64,000 nt of DNA, taken from positions 1-64,000 of the forward strand of contig DATKKF010000050.1 of NCBI GenBank assembly GCA_035543115.1, read 5' to 3'. Below the pieces are notes generated by a model, which saw only the letters and a program-made list of their open reading frames with translations, had not been told where the DNA came from and searched no databases. The DNA is from RPRB01 sp035543115. GTDB lineage: Bacteria; Myxococcota; Myxococcia; Myxococcales; Myxococcaceae. Position numbers and translations under genes: made by a program. Of the stretch, positions 17,837-26,428 are shown one piece after another (positions within the stretch are counted from its first letter, which is position 1; each line of letters begins with the position of its first letter).

Positions 17837-20072
17837 AGTCGGCGAGCATCGCCAGCAGGAACGCGGCGGAGGTGACCAGGCCGAACTGACGGAGCGGCGG
17901 AAAGCTGGAGAAGGCCAGACCCAGGAATCCGGCGGCGTTGATCACCGTGGCGAAGACGATGGCCCGCCCGGAGACCCGCAGTGCGTGGCGCATCGCCCCG
18001 TCGAGCCCGCCCGCGCCCTCTCCCTCGTGCAGATGGTGGAAGAAGTGGATCTGGTCGTTCTCGGTCGTGCCGAGGACGGTCGTGGCGATGAGGATCGTGG
18101 CGACGTTGAGCGCGCCTCCCAGGAGCCGCATCCCCAGGAAGGTGACCAGGATGGCGAAGACCGACGGAATCATCGCCATCAACCGCGCCGAGGCGCTGCG
18201 GAAGACCACCAGGAAGGCGGTGAAGATCAGCGCCGCGGTGAGGGCAAAGCTCTCGGTCAGCGTCGGCACCAGGCTGGCGCCCACCTTGGCCTGGAGGATC
18301 GACTCGCCCACCACCTGCATGCTGGCGCCTTGGAAGGCCGGGTCGCGGCCCACCGATTGGTCCCAGACCAGGGCCAGGTCGCGGGCGAGCGCCTGGTAAT
18401 CGGCCTCGGTGTTCCCGCGGGCGAGCAGCACCGTGAGCTGGACGTTGGAGAGCGTCCCCACGTCGACGAAGCCGCGCAGCTCGGGCTGGCTCAGGAGGAG
18501 CTGCTCCACATCAGAGGCCAGCCGGGCGAAGGTGGCCGGGTCCTGCGGCAGCCTGTCCCCCTGGCCCGCCAGGGCGCGCCGGATGCGCAGGAACGTGGTC
18601 GGCCCCACCGCCGAGGACACCGCGGGCAGCGCCTCCACCGCGGTGGTGAGCCGGTCCAGCCCGCGCAGCACCTCCGGGTCCACCGCCGCGCCGGGAGCGG
18701 TCTTGACCCAGATCCGGACCGCGTTCAGCCCGGAGACGTGCTCCCGGAAGAAGACCATGTCCTGGTGGATGGGCAGCCTCGGGTCGACGTAGTCGAGCGA
18801 GTCGACGCTCAGCTTCATCGGCGGCAGGCGCCCGGGAATTCCGAACAGCGCCACCAGGCCGGCCGCGGAGAGGCTCAGCGAGGCGACCAGGAGCGGCCAC
18901 CGCCAGCGAAAGGTGAAGCCGGGGATCGCCTCGGCCACCCGGTCGTAGAGCGCGGAGCGGATGGGGACGGTGCGGCCGGTCGGTGTGCGCAAGAGCCGTT
19001 GCAGCGCCGGGAAGAGCGTGAAGGCCACCACCCAGGCGATGGCAAGACCGGCCGCGGTCCACAGCCCCATCTCGCGGATGGGGCGGATGCGCGACACCAC
19101 CAGCGCGGCGAAGCCCAGCACCGCGGCCACGCTGGAGGCGGTCACCGGCAGGAACTTGTTGGCCAGCGCGTGGAGCTGGTGCGTGTCGACCGGCACGTCT
19201 GCCGGCTGGTCGACGAAGCGGGAGTGCAGGTAGACGAGCGAGGCCAGCGTGGTGACCATCACGGTGAGCGGCACCACCGCCGACACCACGGTGAAGGAGA
19301 AGCCGAGCAGCTGGCCCGCCCCCATCGCCAGCGCCACCGCCGCGCCCAGCGCCAGGAGGATGGCCAGCAGGGAGCGGCCCGACCGGTAGAGGAAGAGCGC
19401 GAGCCCCACCACCAGCAGGCCGAAGACCGGGAACCAGCGGACCGACGCCTGCCCGGACTCCCGCTCGATCCACGACTCCACGTAGGGGGCGCCCACCTTG
19501 CGGACATGGGTCACCGCCGAGAACCGCGTGGTGGTCACCGCCCGGTCGATCTCCGCGAGCCACCCGTCGCGCGCCCGGGCGCCCTTCGACGGGAAGCCGA
19601 CGACCAGGCCCAGGAACCGGTCACCCACCAGCCCCTGCTTGCGGAGCAGCGAGGTGCCGGTGGCGAAGCGGCGCAGCGCCTCCGCTCCCTCGGGCGTCGG
19701 CTGGAAGCCGGGGTGGGCGCGGCGCCAGGTGTCCAGCGCGGAGACGACCGTCAGCTCGGGCACCCGGGTGAGCGATGCCGCCAGGGCGTCGGCGTCGGCC
19801 AGCGCCGCCGGCTGGAAGGGGTCGTTCGACTCGAGCAGCAGCAGCACGAACTGCCCCTCGGGGAAGACCTTCTGGAACTCGCGCGTGGCCAGCCAGTCGG
19901 GGTCGTCGCGCATGACCAGCCCGGAGATCGCTCCCTCCGAGGGGATGCGCAGGGCCAGGACGACGGTTGCCGGGACCAGCAGCGCGAAGACGACCACGAT
20001 CGGGACGCGCAGCGCCACGACGTGGGCGAAGATGCGCACCAGGCGGGAGCCGGAAGTCACCCCAGCGCGCAC
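17781..20072 (-). CDS. MMPL/RND-family exporter (HpnN-like)
   Basis: About 763 residues from GTG 20072; GTGs at 20063 and 20039 are alternatives. Architecture is that of the MMPL family: one N-terminal helix, a periplasmic domain, five helices (about residues 220-370), then the same plan repeated. Features include MGAGQLLGFSFTVVSAVVPLTVMVTTLASLVYL in the first block, and TTVLGTTENDQIHFFHHLHEG and FATVINAAGFLGLAFSSFPPL in the second. Such proteins move lipids or hydrophobic molecules across the inner membrane by proton motive force. It is divergent, with a 24-base gap, from a binding protein/TPR pair that may act with it. A second MMPL protein lies at 49981-52509. Confidence 0.87.
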   Translation of the reverse strand: MRAGVTSGSRLVRIFAHVVALRVPIVVVFALLVPATVVLALRIPSEGAISGLVMRDDPDWLATREFQKVFPEGQFVLLLLESNDPFQPAALADADALAASLTRVPELTVVSALDTWRRAHPGFQPTPEGAEALRRFATGTSLLRKQGLVGDRFLGLVVGFPSKGARARDGWLAEIDRAVTTTRFSAVTHVRKVGAPYVESWIERESGQASVRWFPVFGLLVVGLALFLYRSGRSLLAILLALGAAVALAMGAGQLLGFSFTVVSAVVPLTVMVTTLASLVYLHSRFVDQPADVPVDTHQLHALANKFLPVTASSVAAVLGFAALVVSRIRPIREMGLWTAAGLAIAWVVAFTLFPALQRLLRTPTGRTVPIRSALYDRVAEAIPGFTFRWRWPLLVASLSLSAAGLVALFGIPGRLPPMKLSVDSLDYVDPRLPIHQDMVFFREHVSGLNAVRIWVKTAPGAAVDPEVLRGLDRLTTAVEALPAVSSAVGPTTFLRIRRALAGQGDRLPQDPATFARLASDVEQLLLSQPELRGFVDVGTLSNVQLTVLLARGNTEADYQALARDLALVWDQSVGRDPAFQGASMQVVGESILQAKVGASLVPTLTESFALTAALIFTAFLVVFRSASARLMAMIPSVFAILVTFLGMRLLGGALNVATILIATTVLGTTENDQIHFFHHLHEGEGAGGLDGAMRHALRVSGRAIVFATVINAAGFLGLAFSSFPPLRQFGLVTSAAFLLAMLADFTALPGALWLVRGERPLR

Positions 20073-20096
20073 GGTACCACGAGGTACAGTCGGTCC

Positions 20097-20915
20097 ATGC
20101 GCATTGCGTTCCTCGCCCTGGCCGTCGCCCTCGCGGCCGCCCCGGTGAAGGCAGCCGCCGACCCGCCGGTGACCTTCGTCGCCTGCGCCCCCGGCTATCC
20201 AGGCACCACCGAGGAGGCACAGCCCTCGATGGACGCGTTGGCTGCCGCGGTGGCGACGCGGGCCGCCTGGGCCCCAGGCCAGGTCCTGGCGGTCTACGTA
20301 CCGACCGAGAAGGAAGGGCTCACCCGCATTCGCGGGGCGGCGGTGGCGCTGGTGCCAATGCCTTTCTTCGTCCAGCACGGAGCCGCGCTCGGGCTAACGC
20401 CGCGGCTGGCGGTGGAACAGAAGGGGCTCGGCCCCGGCGAACGCTGGACGCTGGTGGCGAAGAAGGGGCGTGTCGCCAAAGCCGCAGACCTGGCGGGCAT
20501 GACGGTGCTCTCCATCGCCGGGTACGCCCCCGGGTTCGTTCGCGGTGTGCTCGGCCCGGCGTGGCACCTGCCCGAGTCCACGAAGGTGGCCGAGTCGGCG
20601 CAGGTGCTCTCGGCGCTGCGCAAGGTCGTTAAGGGCGAGGACGTGGCGGTCCTCCTCGACGGCGCCCAGGGGGGCGCGCTGCCTACGCTGCCCTTCGCCG
20701 CTGAGCTCGAGGTGCTGGCCCGCTCGGAGCCGCTGCCGGCGGCGCTGGTGACGACGGTGGGCAAGCGGCTCGGGTCCGCTCGCTGGGCAACGATGGAGAA
20801 GGCGCTCCTCTCGCTCCCGGCCGACCCCGCCGGTGCCAGCGCCCTCGATGCCATCCGCATGGTGCGCTTCACGCCGGTCGACCCGGCCGTGCTCGCGGCG
20901 GTCCGCACGCTGTGA
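20097..20915 (+). CDS. PhnD/SsuA-type periplasmic substrate-binding protein
   Basis: 272 residues. A signal peptide (MRIAFLALAVALAAAPVKAAA) is followed by a type 2 periplasmic-binding fold like PhnD-like ABC binding proteins: VLAVYVPTEKEGLTRIRGAAVALVPMPFF, WTLVAKKGRVAKAADLAGMTVLS and KVVKGEDVAVLLDGAQ. No ABC permease or ATPase is adjacent. The neighbours are a divergent MMPL exporter and an overlapping TPR lipoprotein, so it may be a sensor or lipid-handling protein rather than an importer part. Ligand unknown. Confidence 0.75.
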   Translation: MRIAFLALAVALAAAPVKAAADPPVTFVACAPGYPGTTEEAQPSMDALAAAVATRAAWAPGQVLAVYVPTEKEGLTRIRGAAVALVPMPFFVQHGAALGLTPRLAVEQKGLGPGERWTLVAKKGRVAKAADLAGMTVLSIAGYAPGFVRGVLGPAWHLPESTKVAESAQVLSALRKVVKGEDVAVLLDGAQGGALPTLPFAAELEVLARSEPLPAALVTTVGKRLGSARWATMEKALLSLPADPAGASALDAIRMVRFTPVDPAVLAAVRTL

Positions 20916-21583
20916 GAGGCGGCCCTCTCGTCGCGCTGCTCGGCGCCGCAGCCTGCGCTGCGCCGCTGCGCCCGTTGCCGCCGCCCGCCGCCGGGGCCGC
21001 GACCGAGGACCCGGGCGCGCTGGCGGCGCGGTCACGCGAGGCGACGCGCCGGAGCGAGCACGAGACCTCGGCGGACGCACGGCACCCCCTGGTCGAGCAG
21101 GCCCTCGAGGCAGGCCAGCGCTGCGTGCAGGTGGCGCCCGCCTCGGCGGAGTGCGACTACGCCCTGGCGCTGGCGCTGGGTGTCCAGGCGCGGGAGCACC
21201 CCTCCACCGCCACCCAGGGATTGAAGGCCATGGTCGAGCTGCTGCAGAAGGCCAACGGCCTCGACCCGCGGCTGGATCGCGGCGGACCGGCCCGGGTGCT
21301 GGCGCTGGTGCTGTTGCGCGCACCCGGCTGGCCGCTCGGCCCGGGAGACCCCGAGACCGGGCTCAAGGCCGCACGGCAGGCGGCAGAGCTCTTCCCCGGC
21401 CACGCCCCGAATCAGCTCGCGCTCTCCGAGGCGCTGCTCGCCGCCGACGACCCGGGCGGCTCGCGGGCTGCTGCGGCCCGGGGCCTCGAGCTGGCCCGCG
21501 CTGCAGCGGCGAGCGGCGAGCGCGACGCCGACGACTGGATACGCGACGGGGAGGCGCTGCTCGGGGGACAGACGCCGCGCTGA
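20912..21583 (+). CDS. TPR-containing putative lipoprotein (TatT-like)
   Basis: 223 residues from GTG 20912, overlapping the upstream gene by four bases, so probably co-translated. The N-terminus has a short hydrophobic stretch ending in LLGAAAC, a weak lipobox at Cys15. The rest is alpha-helical with TPR-like Ala/Leu spacing (VEQALEAGQRCVQVAPASAECDYALALALG; LKAARQAAELFPGHAPNQLALSEALLAADD), resembling the TatT component of TRAP-associated systems. It is probably a scaffold in the envelope. The function of the pair with the binding protein is not known. Confidence 0.7.
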   Translation: MRGGPLVALLGAAACAAPLRPLPPPAAGAATEDPGALAARSREATRRSEHETSADARHPLVEQALEAGQRCVQVAPASAECDYALALALGVQAREHPSTATQGLKAMVELLQKANGLDPRLDRGGPARVLALVLLRAPGWPLGPGDPETGLKAARQAAELFPGHAPNQLALSEALLAADDPGGSRAAAARGLELARAAAASGERDADDWIRDGEALLGGQTPR

Positions 21584-21631
21584 GCGAGGTACCGGCCACG
21601 CTTCGAAGCGCCACACCGAGAGCAGCTGGGT

Positions 21632-22366
21632 TCAGTCCTCGTACCGGTCATGGTGCCGCACCCAGGCCTGCGTGAACTCGAAGGCGTCCTCGTCTCGACC
21701 CTTCGGCACCAGATCGAGATAGTTGTAGGCGGTGTTCACCAGGTCGATGCCGCGGGCATAGGACGAGTAGGTGTGAAAGATGGTCCCCTCGCCGTCCTGG
21801 AAGAAGACGCTGACCCCTTCCCGGTCCTGCATGTTCTCGCCCATCTGCTCCTTGGAATAATTGTAGAGGACTGGCCCCTTCCGGAGCTGCTCGGGGGTGA
21901 AGGAGACGCCGTAGTCGTAGTTGAAATCCGTCTTCCCGGAGGACACCCACTTGAACTTCCACCCCATCCGCTTCTTGAAGGCCTCGATCTTGCTCAGAGG
22001 CGCACGGGAGATGGCGACTAGGGTCACGTCGCGGTGGTTCAGGTGCACACCGATCTCGTTGAAGTTGTCCGCCCAGAACGAGCAGTGAGGACACCCCTCG
22101 CTCCATCCCGGGGCGAACATGAAGTGGTAGACGATGAGCTGGCTGCGTCCCTCGAAGAGGTCCGCCAGGGTCTCCTGGCCCTTGGGCCCCTCGAAGAGGT
22201 AGCGCTGGTCGACCTTCACCCACGGAAGAGCCCGCCGTTGACGGCTCACCTCGTCCCGGAGGTGGGTGAACTCCTTTTCCTTGGCCAGAAGCTTCGTCCG
22301 CGCCGACAGCCACTCCTCTCGGGAGACGACTGGGTGGTTCTTGGTACCGCTGCCCGCGTTGCCCAT
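21632..22366 (-). CDS. DUF899-family thioredoxin-like protein
   Basis: 244 residues from ATG 22366 with the ribosome site GAGGTGAG. Motifs fit DUF899: LPWVKVDQRYLFEGPKG, then LIVYHFMFAPGWSEGCPHCSFWADNF with a CPHC active-site-like pair near residue 94, and SVFFQDGEGTIFHTYSSYARG. These cytosolic proteins have a thioredoxin fold; their role is not well established. It is divergent from an ArsR/SRPBCC pair across a 157-base region carrying duplicated operator-like sites, an arrangement that suggests shared regulation. Confidence 0.88.
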   Translation of the reverse strand: MGNAGSGTKNHPVVSREEWLSARTKLLAKEKEFTHLRDEVSRQRRALPWVKVDQRYLFEGPKGQETLADLFEGRSQLIVYHFMFAPGWSEGCPHCSFWADNFNEIGVHLNHRDVTLVAISRAPLSKIEAFKKRMGWKFKWVSSGKTDFNYDYGVSFTPEQLRKGPVLYNYSKEQMGENMQDREGVSVFFQDGEGTIFHTYSSYARGIDLVNTAYNYLDLVPKGRDEDAFEFTQAWVRHHDRYED

Positions 22367-22439
22367 GCGCTCACCTCGGGTTCGCCGGCCGCCTCACGGA
22401 AGCCCGGCCGGTGAGCGGACCTCTAGCGTCGGAGCATCC

Positions 22440-22455
22440 GTAAGCACAAGCTACA
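22440..22455 (+). promoter_or_regulatory. Operator-like site, copy 1 (GTAAGC-N4-GCTACA)
   Basis: A 16-base element, GTAAGCACAAGCTACA, with imperfect dyad symmetry. It lies 84 bases upstream of the ArsR gene and 74 bases upstream of the divergent DUF899 gene. A second copy with the same two half-sites and the same spacer length starts at 22499. ArsR-type repressors usually bind such interrupted palindromes. Confidence 0.5.
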
Positions 22456-22486
22456 ATTGACTCGATGCTGCCAGCAGAAGGACGGG

Positions 22487-22510
22487 TTGACTCGGTGTGT
22501 AAGCGGTTGC
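22487..22510 (+). promoter_or_regulatory. Candidate promoter of the ArsR-SRPBCC operon
   Basis: TTGACT at 22487-22492 is a good -35 box. After 18 bases comes TACATC (22511-22516), a modest -10 box that lies inside the second operator-like site. A repressor bound there would block RNA polymerase. The start of transcription would be nearly at the GTG start, giving a short leader. Confidence 0.4.
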
Positions 22511-22514
22511 TACA
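22499..22514 (+). promoter_or_regulatory. Operator-like site, copy 2 (GTAAGC-N4-GCTACA)
   Basis: GTAAGCGGTTGCTACA repeats both half-sites of the element at 22440, 59 bases away, with a different four-base spacer. It overlaps the proposed -10 box and ends ten bases before the ArsR start codon, the expected place for an autorepressor site. Confidence 0.5.
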
Positions 22515-22523
22515 TCAAGGGCC

Positions 22524-22910
22524 GTGGAGGCCGTCCTGGACGCCATCGCCGAGCCGCGCCGACGGGAGATCCTCCGCCTGGTCCTCAGAAGGCAGCTCTC
22601 CTCGGGAGAGATCGCCTCCCGGTTCGACGTGACACGGTCGGCCATCTCCCAGCATCTCCGGATCCTCGAGCGCGTCGGACTGGTGTCCGTGGAGCGGGCC
22701 GGGACTCGACGGCTGTACCGCGCCCGGCCCGAGGGGCTGGCGGGGCTGAGGGAATACCTGGAGCAGTTCTGGGGCGACCACCTGGCCAATCTCAAGCAGG
22801 CGGTGGAGTCCGCGGAACGCGAGGAGGCACCGTGGCGGAGGACCCAGGGACACCGGTCGAGCTCTCGATCTGGATCGCGGCTCCGCCGGAAGCGGTCTTC
22901 CCGTTCCTGA
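22524..22910 (+). CDS. ArsR-family winged-helix transcriptional regulator
   Basis: 128 residues from GTG 22524. The winged-helix DNA-binding domain fills the first 90 residues: AIAEPRRREILRLVLRRQLSSGEIA, then the recognition helix in FDVTRSAISQHLRILERVGLV and the wing VERAGTRRLYRARPEGL. No metal-binding CxC motif is seen, so it belongs to the group paired with SRPBCC proteins rather than metal sensors. The basic C-terminal tail (about 105-128) lies in the 79-base overlap with the next gene. Likely represses itself and perhaps the divergent DUF899 gene. Confidence 0.88.
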   Translation: MEAVLDAIAEPRRREILRLVLRRQLSSGEIASRFDVTRSAISQHLRILERVGLVSVERAGTRRLYRARPEGLAGLREYLEQFWGDHLANLKQAVESAEREEAPWRRTQGHRSSSRSGSRLRRKRSSRS

Positions 22911-23305
22911 CGGAGCCCGAGAAGCTCGTCCAGTGGATCGGCCTGGTGGCCGAGCTGGAGCCGCGACCGGGTGGGCTGTTCCGGGTCGACATGAACCGCC
23001 GGACCATCGCGCGGGGCCAGTACCTGGAGGTGCAGCCTCCCGGTCGAGTGGTCTTCACCTGGGGGCACGAGGACGGGACGCTGCTTCCCGCCGGCTCGAG
23101 CACGGTGGAGATCATGCTGACCCCGGAGGGGGGCGGGACGCGGGTCCGGCTCCGCCACTCGGGCCTTCCCGAGTCCGAGCAGCAAGCCCACCGGCTTGGC
23201 TGGACGCACTACCTCGCTCGCCTCAAGACGCGGGAGGAGGGCGGGGATCCCGGGCCCGATCCCTACGCCGCTCCCGACGCGGTGCACGGCTCCCGTCGCC
23301 CCTGA
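22832..23305 (+). CDS. SRPBCC (AHSA1-like) domain protein
   Basis: 157 residues from GTG 22832, preceded by GAGGAGG and located inside the end of the ArsR gene. Typical AHSA1/START-like fold: VELSIWIAAPPEAVFPFLTEPEKLVQWIG at the N-terminus, a central sheet with GRVVFTWGHEDG, and the C-terminal helix ending in GWTHYLARLK. Such proteins bind hydrophobic ligands and commonly sit directly after an ArsR-type regulator. Ligand unknown. Confidence 0.87.
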   Translation: MAEDPGTPVELSIWIAAPPEAVFPFLTEPEKLVQWIGLVAELEPRPGGLFRVDMNRRTIARGQYLEVQPPGRVVFTWGHEDGTLLPAGSSTVEIMLTPEGGGTRVRLRHSGLPESEQQAHRLGWTHYLARLKTREEGGDPGPDPYAAPDAVHGSRRP

Positions 23306-23514
23306 CCTGGGCGGTCTCCCCGATGCCCATCGGAGAGGAGGATTGCGCAGGGGATTGCACGACCTGTGCAGTCCACTGACGCAGGTGGATGGACCGACGG
23401 GTCCGCTGAACCGGCGCGACCCGGAACCCGGCTGTGGCCCTCATTGACCGCACCCGGACTGGGCCGTGGCTCGACCGATGCATCCGCTTGGTGGACCTCG
23501 AAGGGAGCTCCGCC

Positions 23515-24132
23515 ATGCCCGTCCAGGAGGTCACGATCAGGCGCCTGGCGATGCACCGGTCCGAGCGGATGGACTCCGACTCCGCGACAGGCTCGAGTCG
23601 AAACGGGCGTACGGCCCATCGCCTCGCCTTCCTCGCGCTTGCACTCGGCGCGTGTGGCGGCCCAGCCGGCACCGAGGCCCCGTCGATGGACATCGAGGTG
23701 ACCTGCGAGGTCGACGGACTGCGGCTTCAGCTCGAACGGGGGACCGCCTGGTCCTGGGACGCCGGCGCTCCAGTCACTGGCCGAGCCGCCTGCGAGAGGT
23801 TCGGGGCGGCGCTGATGGAGTATCGGTCGATCTACGAAGCCCGCTGGGGCGTCCTCTCCTTCGAGACCTCAGGCTGGGTGGTCCGTGTCCGGGCCAACAC
23901 CACGCTGGAGAATGGGAAGGCGAATGCGCTGACGTATCCCGACAGCAGGGTGGTGGATCTCGTCCAGGGTGCCGTCTTCGCGTTCCCCCACGAGCTTCAC
24001 CACGTGCAGCTGGGGTCCGGCTCTGGCGACCATCACGGCTGGTGCATCGACTTCGAACCCTGGGAGGAGTCAGTGCTTCACCTCAGCGAGCGCGACTACT
24101 TGCGTTGCAACGGAGAGGAGAGCACCCGCTGA
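23515..24132 (+). CDS. Putative lipoprotein with an HExxH metalloprotease-like motif
   Basis: 205 residues from ATG 23515, chosen for its AAGGGAG ribosome site. ATG 23553 or 23571 would give a more normal signal peptide. The segment RTAHRLAFLALALGAC is a lipoprotein signal with lipobox LGAC. HELHH at residues 159-163 fits HExxH, with further Asp/Glu/His residues following (GDHHGWCIDFEPWEES). This is consistent with a zinc-binding site, but no known peptidase family was recognised. It is followed after 33 bases by the molybdopterin oxidoreductase gene. Function unknown. Confidence 0.6.
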   Translation: MPVQEVTIRRLAMHRSERMDSDSATGSSRNGRTAHRLAFLALALGACGGPAGTEAPSMDIEVTCEVDGLRLQLERGTAWSWDAGAPVTGRAACERFGAALMEYRSIYEARWGVLSFETSGWVVRVRANTTLENGKANALTYPDSRVVDLVQGAVFAFPHELHHVQLGSGSGDHHGWCIDFEPWEESVLHLSERDYLRCNGEESTR

Positions 24133-24165
24133 CGTCGCTGCGGTCGGGCGGTTACCATCGCCGCC

Positions 24166-26418
24166 ATGGCTGGCACCGACTGGAAGCCGACGGCGTGCAT
24201 CCTCTGTGAGTGCAACTGCGGGCTGGAGGTCCAGCTGGGCGGGGAGGGCGGACGGCATCTGGTGAAGATCCGCGGGGACGAACGGCACCCGGCGTCGCGA
24301 GGGTACGCGTGCGAGAAGCCACACCGGCTGGACCACTACCAGAACGGGCGCGATCGGCTGACCAGTCCCCTGCGGCGTCGCGAGGATGGCTCGTTCGAGG
24401 CGATCGACTGGGACACCGCGATCCGGGAGGTCGCGGCGCGGCTGGGGAAGGTGCGCGACACCTGGGGCGGCGACACCATCTTCTATTACGGCGGCGGAGG
24501 GCAGGGGAACCACCTCCCTGGCGCCTACGCCACCGCGACCCGCCGTGCGCTCGGCTCGCGCTGGCGCTCGAGCGCGCTGGCGCAGGAGAAGACCGGAGAG
24601 TTCTGGGTGGGTGACCGGATGATGGGGGTGGCCACGACGCGGGCGGACTTCGAGCACTGCGACGTGGCGCTCTTCATCGGCAAGAACCCCTGGCACTCGC
24701 ACTCGATCCCCCGCGCGCGGGTGACGCTGAAGGAGATCGCCCGGGACCCGGCCCGCACCCTGATCGTGATCGACCCGCGCCGCACCGAGACCGCGGAGCT
24801 GGCCGACATTCACCTCCAGGTCCGCCCGGGCGGAGACGCCTGGCTGCTCAGCGCTCTCCTCGGCGTGCTCTTCCAGGAAGAGCTCTTGGACCAGGCCTTC
24901 GTGGCCGCGCACACCGCCGGGGCCGACGAGGTGCTGGCGCTGCTGCGCGGCGTGCCGGTGGCCGAGTGCTCGGCCCGGGCCGGGGTGGACGAGGCGCTGG
25001 TCCGGAAGGCGGCGCGGGCCATCGGCAAGGCTCGGGCGCTGTCGAGCTTCGAGGACCTCGGTGTGCAGATGAACCACCACTCCACGCTGGTGAGCTACCT
25101 GCACCGGCTGGTGGTGTGCCTGACCGGGAGCCTCGGCAAGCCGGGCACCCACTACATCCCCACCACGATGATTCCATTCGCCACCGGCGCGTCGAAGCAG
25201 GTGAGCCCGGTGGTCGGTGCGCGGATCATCAGCGGGCTTGTTCCGTGCAACCTTATCGCCGAGGAGATTCTCACCGACCACCCCAAGCGCTACCGGGCGA
25301 TGCTGGTGGAGGCGGCGAACCCGGCGCACTCGCTGGCCGACTCCCGGCGGATGCGCGAGGCGCTGGCCGCGCTCGACACGCTGGTGGTGATCGACGTGGC
25401 GATGAGCGAGACCGCACGGCTGGCGCACTACGTCTTGCCGGCGAGCAGCCAGTTCGAGAAGGCGGAGGCGACCTTCTTCAACTTCGACTTCCCGAGGAAC
25501 ACCTTTCACCTCCGGCCGCGGCTGCTCGAGCCGATCCCGGGGCCCCTCCCCGAGGCGGAGATTCACTCCCGGCTGTGCGAGGCGCTCGGCGCGGTGACCG
25601 AGGCCGACCTGGCCCCGCTGCGTGAGGCGGCCGAGCTGGGGCCCGAGGCCTACGGCCAGGCGGTGGCGGCCGCGGTGATGGGCGATCCGCGGCTGGGAGC
25701 ACAGGCTCCGGTGCTCCTCTACCGGACGATGAAGCTGCCCGAGCCTCTCCGCGAAGGAGCGGTGATGCTCGGCCTGGCGCTGCGGCTGGCGATGAAGCAC
25801 GGCCCGTCCCTGGCCCGGGCGGGCTTCGGGGGAGACGACCCTCTGGCCGTCGCCCAAGCACTGTTCGAGGCGATCCTCGGGTCTCCGTCGGGCGTGGTGT
25901 TCGCGGTCGACGAATGGTCGGAGGTGCTGGGCCGCATCGCGACGCCGGAGGGGAAGATTCACCTCGGGCTGCCGGATCTGCTCGAGGCCTGGAAGGGACT
26001 GCTGGGCGGAGCGGGAGACGTTCGGGACACGGCCTTCCCCTTCGTGCTCTCGGCCGGCGAGCGGCGCTCGTTCACCACCAACACGATCATCCGCGACCCG
26101 ACCTGGCGGAAGAAGGACCCCGAGGGGGCGCTCCGCATCCACCCGGAGGACGCGAGGAGCCTCGGGGTCGGCCAGGGAGGTCAGGTGCGGCTCACCACGA
26201 AGCGGGGCTCGGCGGTGGTGCCGGTGGAGCTCTCGGACACCATGCAGCGCTGGCACGTGTCGCTGCCGAACGGGCTCGGGATCAGCTACCCGACCGGGTC
26301 GGGCGAGGCCGCGACCGGCGTGGCTCCGAACGAGCTCACCGCCGCGGAGGACCGCGATCCGTTCGTGGGCACGCCCTGGCACAAGCACGTCCCGGCGCGT
26401 CTCGAGCGGGTGGGGTGA
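24166..26418 (+). CDS. Molybdopterin-dependent oxidoreductase with N-terminal [4Fe-4S] cluster
   Basis: 750 residues. Cys11, Cys14, Cys18 and Cys49 form the Mo-bis-MGD family [4Fe-4S] pattern (CILCECNC ... YACEK). Molybdopterin-binding regions follow (FYYGGGGQGNHL near 106; LFIGKNPWHSHS near 169; VIDPRRTETAELADIHLQVRPG near 203). The C-terminal dinucleotide-binding domain is recognisable (RSFTTNTIIRDPTWRKKDPEGALRIHPEDARSLGV). No Tat signal is seen, so it is probably cytoplasmic. No electron-transfer subunit, membrane anchor or chaperone is adjacent. The substrate cannot be assigned; the C-terminal part is about average in length for this family. Confidence 0.88.
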   Translation: MAGTDWKPTACILCECNCGLEVQLGGEGGRHLVKIRGDERHPASRGYACEKPHRLDHYQNGRDRLTSPLRRREDGSFEAIDWDTAIREVAARLGKVRDTWGGDTIFYYGGGGQGNHLPGAYATATRRALGSRWRSSALAQEKTGEFWVGDRMMGVATTRADFEHCDVALFIGKNPWHSHSIPRARVTLKEIARDPARTLIVIDPRRTETAELADIHLQVRPGGDAWLLSALLGVLFQEELLDQAFVAAHTAGADEVLALLRGVPVAECSARAGVDEALVRKAARAIGKARALSSFEDLGVQMNHHSTLVSYLHRLVVCLTGSLGKPGTHYIPTTMIPFATGASKQVSPVVGARIISGLVPCNLIAEEILTDHPKRYRAMLVEAANPAHSLADSRRMREALAALDTLVVIDVAMSETARLAHYVLPASSQFEKAEATFFNFDFPRNTFHLRPRLLEPIPGPLPEAEIHSRLCEALGAVTEADLAPLREAAELGPEAYGQAVAAAVMGDPRLGAQAPVLLYRTMKLPEPLREGAVMLGLALRLAMKHGPSLARAGFGGDDPLAVAQALFEAILGSPSGVVFAVDEWSEVLGRIATPEGKIHLGLPDLLEAWKGLLGGAGDVRDTAFPFVLSAGERRSFTTNTIIRDPTWRKKDPEGALRIHPEDARSLGVGQGGQVRLTTKRGSAVVPVELSDTMQRWHVSLPNGLGISYPTGSGEAATGVAPNELTAAEDRDPFVGTPWHKHVPARLERVG

Positions 26419-26428
26419 CCCTCGAGCG

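Noticed and set aside
17985..20096. Plus-strand open frame running through the MMPL gene into the binding-protein gene
   Set aside because: Only the part from 20097 has a signal peptide and fold; the upstream part is the antisense of the exporter.
23323..23379. 18-residue Cys-containing peptide frame (MPIGEEDCAGDCTTCAVH)
   Set aside because: Has an AUG and a CxxxCxxC-like pattern but no ribosome site or repeat elsewhere; too short to separate from chance.
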